A DNA stretch of 64,000 bases, from positions 1 through 64,000 of the forward strand of contig CADCEV010000002.1 in NCBI GenBank assembly GCA_902800525.1. Reading direction: 5' to 3'. The notes under the pieces were generated by a model that saw only the letters and a list, made by a program, of their open reading frames with translations, was not told the DNA's origin and did no database searches. The stretch comes from an uncultured Bacteroidales bacterium. GTDB lineage: Bacteria; Bacteroidota; Bacteroidia; Bacteroidales; Paludibacteraceae. Positions 24,373 through 31,985 of this stretch are shown here, piece after piece. Positions within the stretch are counted from its first letter, which is position 1, and each line of letters opens with the position of its first letter. Position numbers and translations under genes: made by a program.

Positions 24373-25746
24373 TTATTTCTTTTTGTTCGGTAACTCGAGT
24401 CCGTATCCTTTGCGGCGGTCTTCGATCTTTAGGGCAAGGCTGAGCAGGAATGCCAGCACTCCGAAGGAAGCGAAGACGATCATCGGGACGAGGTAGCCGT
24501 CAGTAGCTACACGCAGTTTACCGATGAGCAGCGGAACAAGGCAAAGACCGATATTCTGGACCCAGAAAATGAGGCAATAAGCGGATCCGAGCACTTTCTC
24601 GTCAATGATCTTCGGAACGGAAGGCCACATGGATGCCGGAACGAGCGAGAAGCTGACACCCAGAACAAGGATCGTAATGAGGGCAAGCATCTTGGACGGA
24701 TAAGCCGGCAGAACGAAGGCGAAGATACAATGACAAACAATCATGATTACTGCGCCAAGGAGCATCATCGAAGCCCCTTTACCCTTGTAGTCGATGAACG
24801 CACCGAGGAACGGCGTCAAAACCATCGCGAGAATCGGGAACCACTTGAAGAGTCCTGCCGCCTCGGCATTGGAGATAGAGAGTGTCTCTTCGAGGAAGTT
24901 CGTAGCAAAACGCTGGAAGGGGAAGATGGCGGAATAATAGAGCACGCAAAGGAGCGCGATGATCCAGAACATCTTCGAGCTGAAGATCTGACCGAGGTCA
25001 GATACATGGAACTCATCCTCCGGGTCTTTCTGTGCGGTCATTTCGCCGATAGCCACGAGTTGGTTGTCGAACTTCGTATCCATGATGGTGAAGACGAAGA
25101 AATTGAGAAGACCGATGACGAGCAATGCCGACGCAAAGAGCAGCGGAGCGGTAACGGAATTAGTGCCATCAATCGCGAATTTCTCACTGAAGATCGGCGA
25201 GAGCCACATAGCCGCAAAGACGCCGAGACGTGCGATCGCCATCTCCAAGCCCATTGCCAAAGCCATCTCTTTGCCTTTGAACCATTTAGCAAGGATCTTA
25301 CTAACCGTAGTACCTGCCATCTCGCATCCGCAGCCGAAGATCATAAAACCGAACATCGCCAGTTTAGCCGATCCGGGCATAGAAGGCCACCATGCATTGA
25401 GCCATTCCACGGTATTGGCGTCCGCCCAGGAGATACCCCAGTACTTGATGGCGGCTCCGATCACCATAAGCGAAGCGGAGAGCAGGCCGGTAAAACGGAC
25501 ACCCATCTTATCGAGGATGATACCAGCGATAATAAGGAAACCAAAGACATTGAGCAGGTACTCACCTGCCGCATATGTACCGAAGACTCCTTGATCCCAA
25601 CCCAGCGAGGAGTTGAGCAACGAAGCCAACGGAGAGAGTATATCGACGAACATGTACGCGAAGAACATCATCGATGCTACCAACACCAAGACCGTCCAGC
25701 GCGCCACCAAACTATCGCGAAGCGTTTGTTGAATTTTTTCTACCAT
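24373..25746 (-). CDS. MFS transporter (MFSD1/OFA-like)
   Basis: Inner-membrane secondary transporter of 457 residues with about 12 hydrophobic segments, the first at VLVLVASMMFFAYMFVDIL. The loop between segments 2 and 3 (GIILDKMGVR) fits the MFS pattern, and GCGCEMAGTTVSKILAKWFKGKEMALAMG is typical of the MFSD1/oxalate-formate-antiporter branch. The C terminus is lysine-rich. The substrate is unknown; the nearby psuK-psuG genes are separated from it by a terminator and promoter. I start at ATG 25746 (VEKIQQTLRDSL). Confidence 0.8.
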   Translation of the reverse strand: MVEKIQQTLRDSLVARWTVLVLVASMMFFAYMFVDILSPLASLLNSSLGWDQGVFGTYAAGEYLLNVFGFLIIAGIILDKMGVRFTGLLSASLMVIGAAIKYWGISWADANTVEWLNAWWPSMPGSAKLAMFGFMIFGCGCEMAGTTVSKILAKWFKGKEMALAMGLEMAIARLGVFAAMWLSPIFSEKFAIDGTNSVTAPLLFASALLVIGLLNFFVFTIMDTKFDNQLVAIGEMTAQKDPEDEFHVSDLGQIFSSKMFWIIALLCVLYYSAIFPFQRFATNFLEETLSISNAEAAGLFKWFPILAMVLTPFLGAFIDYKGKGASMMLLGAVIMIVCHCIFAFVLPAYPSKMLALITILVLGVSFSLVPASMWPSVPKIIDEKVLGSAYCLIFWVQNIGLCLVPLLIGKLRVATDGYLVPMIVFASFGVLAFLLSLALKIEDRRKGYGLELPNKKK

Positions 25747-25837
25747 AATTGTAGGAATAAGAATTTTTCTTTTTGAGCCACTCAGCCTTTTTCTTTTCGT
25801 ATTCGGCGTAGTGGTTTTCCAAATAACCATCAGCCAT
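25712..25837 (-). CDS. Small charged protein, 41 residues, overlapping the MFS start
   Basis: A short open frame, ATG 25837 to TAG 25712, beginning MADGYLENHYAEYEKKKAEW and continuing LKKKNSYSYNYGR. It is strongly charged and rich in Glu, Lys and Tyr, and the layout resembles the small MAD-x-LE-type proteins found beside other Bacteroidales genes. It overlaps the MFS gene start by 35 nt in another frame, so translation could be coupled. The function is unknown. The case rests on composition and position; it could be a chance frame. Confidence 0.55.
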   Translation of the reverse strand: MADGYLENHYAEYEKKKAEWLKKKNSYSYNYGRKNSTNASR

Positions 25838-25841
25838 GAGA

Positions 25842-25878
25842 TTTTCCTATTTTCTCATTTGATGATTTTCTCATTTGA
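25842..25878. repeat. 8-nt repeat TTTTCTCA/TTTGATGA
   Basis: A 16-nt unit, TTTTCTCATTTGATRM, occurs twice, with a degenerate copy before it. It fills the gap between the skp-like gene and the small protein gene and provides the stop codon of the former. Confidence 0.75.
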
Positions 25879-26368
25879 TACCGAGTTCCTTCTTAACAGC
25901 CGGAGTTACATCTGCAGCGTCGGAACCGATATGTACCATCGCCTGGCTGTCAAAGATATAGGTATACCCCTCGCGCTCGCCGACCGCTTTGATCGCTTTC
26001 GCCATCTTCTCATGTACCGGTGTCAGGAGTTCCTGTTGTTTACGCTGGATGTCCTGCTCAGCAGTCTGATAGAAAAGCTGAATACGTTGTTGCATCTCCT
26101 GAAGCTCCTGCTGGCGGATTTGCTTGATAGCATCAGCCATAGTAGCCTCTTGTGCCTGGTAGTCTTGCAGTTTCTTCTGGATCTCCTCCTGCATAGAAGC
26201 CAACTGGCTTTCATACTGGGCATTGATGGTATCCATTTTCAGTTTCACTTGCGCTACTTCCGGCATCTGCGTAAAGAGCTCTTGGGTGTTGATGTGACCG
26301 AATTTCTGTGCGCTGGCAATCATCGGCAGAGCCAGCAAGATGGCAATAATAATTTTTTTCATATTCAT
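25871..26368 (-). CDS. OmpH/Skp family periplasmic chaperone
   Basis: A 165-residue exported protein with signal peptide 1-20 (ending ASA) followed by AQKFGHINTQELFTQMPEV, the typical Skp start, and a long charged helical hairpin (coiled coil, about 40-125) rich in Gln, Glu and Lys. The family holds unfolded outer-membrane proteins in the periplasm. It is the last of a porG-like, uppS, bamA, skp, skp run, a conserved Bacteroidetes arrangement that matches its role in supplying BamA. Confidence 0.9.
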   Translation of the reverse strand: MNMKKIIIAILLALPMIASAQKFGHINTQELFTQMPEVAQVKLKMDTINAQYESQLASMQEEIQKKLQDYQAQEATMADAIKQIRQQELQEMQQRIQLFYQTAEQDIQRKQQELLTPVHEKMAKAIKAVGEREGYTYIFDSQAMVHIGSDAADVTPAVKKELGIK

Positions 26369-26384
26369 ATATTTTATAGTTATT

Positions 26385-26432
26385 TACTTGTTTAATCCGC
26401 TTTTAATCGGCTTTTAATCGGCTTCGGCTGTC
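26385..26432. repeat. 11-nt repeat CTTTTAATCGG between two skp genes
   Basis: Two near-perfect CTTTTAATCGG units with degenerate copies on each side, in the gap between the two skp-like genes. Confidence 0.7.
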
Positions 26433-26464
26433 GGTCAGCCGTCGGGTGACTGTCGGTAACAGCG

Positions 26465-27001
26465 TTACTTTGCACCGAGTTTCTGTAGTACCTGATCGGA
26501 GATGTCCAGTTTGGAGGACATGTAGATCAGTGAGGGATCGGCAGAGCGGTCTTTGACGATGTCGATCCGTTTCTCGTTCGCCAGGTCCTGAATAGCGGTG
26601 TATATATCATCCTGTATGGGTCGGATGAGTGCCTCGCGTTTTTTGTAGAGTTCTCCTTCCTGACCGAAATACTTGCGTTTGAGTTCCAGCACTTCCTGCT
26701 CCTTCTTTACGATCTCCTGCTCGCGCTGTGTACGCATGTTCTCGGAGAGGAAGATTTGCTCGGTCTGATAGTTCGTCGCCATGACGCGTGCTTCCTGCTG
26801 GGCGGCATCGATCTCTTTCTGCCAGCGTTTGGAGAGCATTGTGAGCTGCTCGTTCGCCTGTTCGTATTGCGGCAGGTTTTTGAGGATATACTGCATGTCG
26901 ATATAGGCTATCGACTGATCTTTAGCAAAAGTCGTGCCACAACACAGCAGAGCTGCTATTATAATTGATAATTGATAATTGATAATTGATAATTTTTTCA
27001 T
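26465..27001 (-). CDS. OmpH/Skp family periplasmic chaperone, second copy
   Basis: A 178-residue paralogue of the next gene, with the Skp start DQSIAYIDMQYILKNLPQYEQ and a coiled-coil arm at about 45-125. Its signal peptide, KKLSIINYQLSIIIAALLCC, is largely coded by a run of AATTATC heptamers, so a DNA repeat has become the export signal. I start at ATG 27001 because that places the signal peptide first. It sits between bamA and the second skp gene. Confidence 0.9.
   Translation of the reverse strand: MKKLSIINYQLSIIIAALLCCGTTFAKDQSIAYIDMQYILKNLPQYEQANEQLTMLSKRWQKEIDAAQQEARVMATNYQTEQIFLSENMRTQREQEIVKKEQEVLELKRKYFGQEGELYKKREALIRPIQDDIYTAIQDLANEKRIDIVKDRSADPSLIYMSSKLDISDQVLQKLGAK
26959..26996. 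repeat. 7-nt repeat forming the skp signal peptide
   Basis: Five heptamers ATAATTG on the plus strand. On the minus strand they read KLSIINYQLSII right after the start codon. Confidence 0.92.
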
Positions 27002-27032
27002 TGTTGCTGTTATTTTTTCGATATTACGAGGA

Positions 27033-29633
27033 TTAGAGTTCTTGTCCGAGGACGAAGTGGAACTGGCTACCGCTATACTGTTTGGAGCCGTTGATGGCAT
27101 CGAATCCCCATCCCCAGTCTATACCAAGGAGACCGAACATCGGAAGGAAGATACGTACACCGACACCGGCTGACCGTTTGAGGTCGAAGGGGTTATACTC
27201 CTGGATGTTGGAGAAACAGTTACCCGCCTCGAGGAAGACGTGCGCCCAGATGGTAGCACTCTGTTCAAGGGTGATCGGGTAGCGGAGCTCCATGGTGAAC
27301 TTATTATAGAGGTAACCCATATTACGTCCCGTTACTACGTCGTACGGCGTGAGCGATCCGGATGAATAACCACGCATAGCGACGTATTCGGTGGAATAAC
27401 TGGTGTAACTGGACATACCGTCACCACCCATATAGAAGGTTTCGAACGGCGATTTGGCATTGATGTTATAGTGTCCCAGATAACCAAATTCTGCACGTGT
27501 CATGAGCACTAACTTGCTGTCACGGCTAAGCGGCGTGAACACTTTTCCGGAGAATTTCCATTTGTGGTACTCGATCATGTGGTATTTCTCCGCCACAGAG
27601 AGCTGGGAGTAGTCTTTGCCGCTGAAGAGCGACCAAGGCGGTGTCAGTTTGACGCCCAGCGTGAACTGGCTACCGCGGCGCGTATAGATCGGGTTATCAA
27701 TGGAGGAACGGCTCAACTGGAGGTTAACCGCCAAGTTGTGGGATGTACCGTTAGCGATCAAGAGGTAAGGCCAATCCTTCATCATATACATCTGATAACT
27801 GAGCTCGCCATAGAAGGTGAAATAGTCATCCGGCCAGCGGAGACGCTTACCATAACCGATTGAAACACCGAGGGTTCGGAGGTAACGGTCTTTATCCGCC
27901 TCCGATTCGGCTAACTGCTGGTAGTAGTTATTATTGCCGGAATAGTAATAATAGTTCGAATAGGTGTTATAGAGGTTCTGGTACGCCTTCTGGTAACGGC
28001 TTGAATAACCTGTCTGGTTCGCAAAATAGATACTTGCGCTGAGGCTGTTCGGGCGCTTACCGCCGAGCCAAGGCTCCAGGAAAGAGAGCGAAACGGATGT
28101 ATAATAAATACCGTTCGTACGCGCGTTGATAGAGAAGGTCTGTCCCTCACCTTGCGGCACAATGCGGTACGACTTCTTGTTGAAGAGGTTCTGGATAGCG
28201 AAGTTGGTGAACTTGAGACCGAGCGAGCCGACAAGACCCGTAGCACCCCAACCGAGCGAGAACTCGATCTGGTCGGAGGACTTGGTCTGGAGCTGATAGG
28301 TGATGTCCACCGTTCCCTCTTCGGGATTCGGCTGAATATCCGGCACGAGTTTCTCCTGGTCAAAGTGTCCCATCTGCGCCAACTCACGGAGCGAACGCAT
28401 AATATCGGATTGCGAGTACAACTGACCCGGTTTGGTATAGAGCTCACGGCGTACCACGTGCTCATACACGCGGGTGTTTCCGACGATTTTGACCTCGTTG
28501 ATGGTAGCGGGCTTGCCCTCGTACATACGCATTTCAAAGTCGATTGAGTCGTTCTCCACGTTCACTTCCACCGGCTCGACGTTGAAGAAGAGGTAACCGC
28601 GGTCGGTATATAGTTTGGCAACCGCGTCGTCATCTCCGGTCAGACGGTCGTTGAGGGTCTTGAGGTTATAGACGTCGCCCGGTTTGACACCGAGGGTCAT
28701 ATCCAGCAGTTCGTACGGATAGACGGTGTTTCCGACCCATTTGACCGAACGGATGTAGTATTTGTCTCCCTCAGAGATGGTCATATAGACATCTACGCGA
28801 GTCGGGTCTTCGGGGTTCGGGACCACGGAGTCCGCCACGATATACGCATCGCGATAACCGCACTCGTTATATTTCTCGATCACAGCAATTTTATCTTTCT
28901 CATACTCCTCACGAACGAATTTCTTGGTTCGGAAGAGGTTGATAATATTGTCGTCGTTGGTCTTTTTCATCGCCTTGTTGATGTCCAGGTCCGTCAGCGC
29001 CTCGTTGCCGGTGATATAGATCTTACCGACCTTCGTTTTGGCTTTCTTATCCACGCCGACGAGCACTTTGACATATCCCGGATGGTCGGGGTCAGGCCGC
29101 TGGATGACATGAATCTCGGCGTTGTGGAAACCTTTTTCCGCGAGGTATTTCTTGATCACGGTCTTGCAGTGATCCTCTACGTTCGGGGTCATCTGGCTAC
29201 CCTGACGGATACCGGCTTTTACTTCGACATCCTCTTTCTCGCTCTTTTTGAGTCCTTCATAACGCACCTCGCTCACACGCGGACGCTGCTCCAACTCAAT
29301 GACGAGCCAGATCTTGTTGCCTTCAATTTTCTTGGCTTTGATCTTGACGTTGGAGAAAAGGCCTTGTTTCCAGAACCGTTTGATTGCCTTGGTGACCTGG
29401 TCACCGGGCACTTCAATCTTATCTCCCACAGCGAGACCGGAGAAGCCGATGAGCACAAAATCGTCGTAACTGTCCGCGCCCTCGACCTCGATGCTCGCAA
29501 TCTCATAGGTTTTACGGCTCATGCCGTATTCAATCTCGGGCAGTTCGTACGTACCGGGAACGGCAACGCTGTCCTGCGCCCAAAGGGGCAGGGAGAATGC
29601 AACGAGAACTAATATGGTGAAAAATTTACGCAA
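27033..29633 (-). CDS. bamA: Outer-membrane protein assembly factor BamA
   Basis: Core of the machine that inserts beta-barrel proteins. A signal peptide (ending LWA) is followed by five POTRA domains (about 45-430) and a C-terminal 16-stranded barrel (about 440-866) with the family pattern GVGVRIFLPMFGLLGIDWGWGFD and a final FHFVLGQEL strand. Length is 866 residues. The only start that keeps the signal peptide is TTG at 29633; an in-frame stop lies just upstream. It follows uppS by 9 nt and precedes two skp genes. Confidence 0.96.
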   Translation of the reverse strand: MRKFFTILVLVAFSLPLWAQDSVAVPGTYELPEIEYGMSRKTYEIASIEVEGADSYDDFVLIGFSGLAVGDKIEVPGDQVTKAIKRFWKQGLFSNVKIKAKKIEGNKIWLVIELEQRPRVSEVRYEGLKKSEKEDVEVKAGIRQGSQMTPNVEDHCKTVIKKYLAEKGFHNAEIHVIQRPDPDHPGYVKVLVGVDKKAKTKVGKIYITGNEALTDLDINKAMKKTNDDNIINLFRTKKFVREEYEKDKIAVIEKYNECGYRDAYIVADSVVPNPEDPTRVDVYMTISEGDKYYIRSVKWVGNTVYPYELLDMTLGVKPGDVYNLKTLNDRLTGDDDAVAKLYTDRGYLFFNVEPVEVNVENDSIDFEMRMYEGKPATINEVKIVGNTRVYEHVVRRELYTKPGQLYSQSDIMRSLRELAQMGHFDQEKLVPDIQPNPEEGTVDITYQLQTKSSDQIEFSLGWGATGLVGSLGLKFTNFAIQNLFNKKSYRIVPQGEGQTFSINARTNGIYYTSVSLSFLEPWLGGKRPNSLSASIYFANQTGYSSRYQKAYQNLYNTYSNYYYYSGNNNYYQQLAESEADKDRYLRTLGVSIGYGKRLRWPDDYFTFYGELSYQMYMMKDWPYLLIANGTSHNLAVNLQLSRSSIDNPIYTRRGSQFTLGVKLTPPWSLFSGKDYSQLSVAEKYHMIEYHKWKFSGKVFTPLSRDSKLVLMTRAEFGYLGHYNINAKSPFETFYMGGDGMSSYTSYSTEYVAMRGYSSGSLTPYDVVTGRNMGYLYNKFTMELRYPITLEQSATIWAHVFLEAGNCFSNIQEYNPFDLKRSAGVGVRIFLPMFGLLGIDWGWGFDAINGSKQYSGSQFHFVLGQEL

Positions 29634-29642
29634 TGTGTCTTA

Positions 29643-30389
29643 TTATTTAGTGATCTGTTCGCTGGTTTTACCGAAACGTCTTTCTCTTTTCTGATAATCG
29701 AGTATCGCCTTGTAGAACTCTTCCGGCGTGAACTCCGGCCAGAGACAATCGGTGAAGTACAACTCGCTGTATGCCAACTGCCAAAGCAGGAAATTGCTGA
29801 TGCGGTATTCGCCACTGGTTCGTATCAGGAGATCGGGATCCGGCATTTCGGCAGTGGTCATCAACGATGAAACGAATGGTTCGTTCACGTCCTCCGGTCG
29901 GAGGTCGGAGTTCTTTGCCATCCGCACCGCTTCCTGCATAGCGCGGGTTATTTCCCACCGTGCGGAGTAACTGAGCGCAATGACCATGGTCAAGCCGATG
30001 TTCACGGAGGTCTGTTCGATGCAACCCAAGAACTTCTGCTTCGTAGCCTCGGGCAACCGGTCAATGTCTCCGATGGTTTGGAGGCGGACGTTGTTATTCA
30101 TGAGCGTCGGTGTCTCCTTGACGATGGTGTCCACCAGCAGGTTCATCAGGGCGTCCACTTCCTCTTTGGGTCGGTTCCAGTTCTCAGTGGAGAAGGTATA
30201 GAGGGTGAGGTACTCCACGCCTAATTCGGTAGCCGCCACGGTGATGTCGTGTACGGTCTGCACGCCCTGTTTATGACCGAACATACGCGCCAGGCCTTGC
30301 TTTTTTGCCCAGCGACCGTTTCCGTCCATAATAATAGCAATATGCCTCGGAAGGCGTGCTTTGTCTATTTGTTGTTTCAAATCCATCAT
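29643..30389 (-). CDS. uppS: Isoprenyl transferase (undecaprenyl diphosphate synthase)
   Basis: Makes the C55 lipid carrier used for peptidoglycan and O-antigen. The 248-residue cis-prenyltransferase has HIAIIMDGNGRWAKKQGLARMFGHKQG with the catalytic Asp, YLTLYTFSTENWNRP, and DLLIRTSGEYRISNFLLWQLAYSELYF. The start is ATG 30389 or 30386, one base after the stop of the porG-like gene. The porG-uppS-bamA order is shared with Porphyromonas gingivalis and related Bacteroidetes. Confidence 0.96.
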   Translation of the reverse strand: MMDLKQQIDKARLPRHIAIIMDGNGRWAKKQGLARMFGHKQGVQTVHDITVAATELGVEYLTLYTFSTENWNRPKEEVDALMNLLVDTIVKETPTLMNNNVRLQTIGDIDRLPEATKQKFLGCIEQTSVNIGLTMVIALSYSARWEITRAMQEAVRMAKNSDLRPEDVNEPFVSSLMTTAEMPDPDLLIRTSGEYRISNFLLWQLAYSELYFTDCLWPEFTPEEFYKAILDYQKRERRFGKTSEQITK

Positions 30390-30390
30390 C

Positions 30391-31101
30391 TTAATAACCA
30401 CAGTTTCTACAAGGGTTTTTCCTTGGCAGGAACTCATACACGACGCCCACGGTAAGCATGCCGGTAATGTCGCAGTTCATCCAGTTCCAACCGTTGAGGT
30501 GATATGTATTATTGAGCCATTCCTGGGCTTCTATATCATCCGCAAAATAGATATTATGTTGCCACGCGATGTTCATATTCCACCGCTCGTGGAACTTCCA
30601 TTTGAAGCCTATACCGAGGGGAATGAACCCCGAGAAGGTAATCTTTCTTGTTCCGGTAGAGGTCATGTCTTCATAGACGCTGGCTCCCAAACCTAAGAAA
30701 ATATACGGCGTGTATGGTCGAATACGCTTGTCATATCGGTTTGCCGAACCGAAACGGAAGAAGTTGAACTCAGCCATCGCATCGGCATGGTGAAGACGGT
30801 TTGACCACATCTTGTCCGTTTTGATCATGTGCTCTTTATACACATTTCCTGCTATTTGCTGGCCGGACAGTTTGGCTTGGATAGCCCAGCGTTTATTGAA
30901 CTTATAGCGAAAAAGGACACCATACGCCTCACGCGGGTTCATAAAAATATGTTTCGCGCCATCGCCCACATAGTAACTCACACCCGCCTGAAGACCGATC
31001 TCGCAGAGGTACTCCTGTTGCAAGCCGGCACTCTGCCCGTAAACACGACCATTTACGAACAAAAACAATGCCAAAACCAGTATGTTATGTACTATCTTCA
31101 A
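30391..31101 (-). CDS. porG: PorG-like outer-membrane protein (DUF6089)
   Basis: A 236-residue exported protein of the DUF6089 family, which contains the type IX secretion component PorG. A signal peptide (ending VYG) is followed by beta-barrel strands (EIGLQAGVSYYVGDGAKHI, AYGVLFRYKFNKRWAIQAKL, PYIFLGLGASVYEDM, GIGFKWKFHERWNMNIAWQHNIYFAD) and a cysteine pair near the C terminus (NPCRNCGY). The position directly before uppS and bamA is the porG position in P. gingivalis. The start is TTG at 31101, as stops block any longer frame. Whether it acts in secretion here is inferred. Confidence 0.75.
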   Translation of the reverse strand: MKIVHNILVLALFLFVNGRVYGQSAGLQQEYLCEIGLQAGVSYYVGDGAKHIFMNPREAYGVLFRYKFNKRWAIQAKLSGQQIAGNVYKEHMIKTDKMWSNRLHHADAMAEFNFFRFGSANRYDKRIRPYTPYIFLGLGASVYEDMTSTGTRKITFSGFIPLGIGFKWKFHERWNMNIAWQHNIYFADDIEAQEWLNNTYHLNGWNWMNCDITGMLTVGVVYEFLPRKNPCRNCGY

Positions 31102-31160
31102 ATTCCCTCTTTATTATTATACGCATATGCGCATAATTACCAATATACAAAAATCGGGCG

Positions 31161-31192
31161 CAAAGTTACTAAAAAAAATTGACATACGCAAA
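31161..31192 (-). promoter_or_regulatory. Promoter of the porG-uppS-bamA-skp operon
   Basis: TTTG (31189-31192), 20 nt, TAACTTTG (31161-31168), then GCCC. The -33 box directly follows the T run of the upstream terminator. Confidence 0.88.
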
Positions 31193-31218
31193 AAAAAACG
31201 CTCTTTGTTGCGTTTTTT
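31193..31218 (-). terminator. Terminator of the M15-like gene, abutting the porG promoter
   Basis: On the minus strand AAAAAACGC, an 8-nt loop, GCGTTTTTT, then further T. The T run ends in the TTTG that serves as the -33 box of the next promoter. Confidence 0.8.
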
Positions 31219-31256
31219 GACAATTAGAGACACTTTAAGCAGAAAAAATCGTCTTT

Positions 31257-31985
31257 TTAATGGCGAACTGTGATGTGAAAACAACTCTGTTTCCACTCGT
31301 ACTTGACGTATATTTTTTCGGCTCTCTGGTGATTCAACAAGACCTGTCCGAGGACTAATTTGAGGTTGTCTTCGTGCACGTAGTCGCGTGTGCGCGTTAC
31401 CTTATCATAACGCATATATGCGAGGTCAAAGGTAGTGCCGTAACAGTGACAGGACTGCGTTACGGAATTGATGTTTCCGCTACGTTGAAGCGCCCGGATG
31501 TCCTCTTCCGTCCGAAGTACGGACGTGACGTAGAAGCGGTAGTGCGGCAAGCCGTTCCGGGCTAATATGTCCGCCCATTCGGCGCCTATACTATCCAGTT
31601 CGCGCGCTGCAGAAGGGATCAGGTAAGGAACAGAGTGCGTCAAACTGTCCACGATATAATTGTTTGTGGTTTTGATCTCCCGCAGTTTCTTCTTCATGCT
31701 TGCCGCGTCATCCCGGTCTTTGGGCGGACGAGGCAGACCGATTTGCGAAGCTACTGCGTGCTGGCGGGATTGCAGGTCATTGAACTTGTCCTTGTAACTG
31801 AACGTGCGCCCGGGGTACTTGACGAGGTTATCCTCGATGATGTCCGTTTGCACCGGAACCTGGCTCTCACCGCCGTGCGAACACTTGACAACACCGATGA
31901 TCATAAACAACAAAAGGCACAGAGCGATGAGTACCATCACTCCGTGCTTTTCGTATTTATACCATAAGTCCTTTAGATACTCCAT
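31257..31985 (-). CDS. DUF5715-like protein, M15 peptidase-like
   Basis: A 242-residue protein with one N-terminal membrane segment ([20 protein letters not shown]) that may also be a lipoprotein-like anchor. The C-terminal domain has [12 protein letters not shown], a His-x6-Asp zinc pattern, and ends with CFHITVRH, the third ligand position, as in D-Ala-D-Ala peptidases of family M15 and the DUF5715 group. A cell-wall peptidase or binding role is inferred. Its start overlaps the end of cysS by 13 nt. Confidence 0.6.
   Translation of the reverse strand: MEYLKDLWYKYEKHGVMVLIALCLLLFMIIGVVKCSHGGESQVPVQTDIIEDNLVKYPGRTFSYKDKFNDLQSRQHAVASQIGLPRPPKDRDDAASMKKKLREIKTTNNYIVDSLTHSVPYLIPSAARELDSIGAEWADILARNGLPHYRFYVTSVLRTEEDIRALQRSGNINSVTQSCHCYGTTFDLAYMRYDKVTRTRDYVHEDNLKLVLGQVLLNHQRAEKIYVKYEWKQSCFHITVRH

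Noticed and set aside
24730..25776. Open frame of 348 codons antisense to the MFS transporter
   Set aside because: Its His/Arg/Glu-rich composition is the complement of a membrane protein; no domain is seen.
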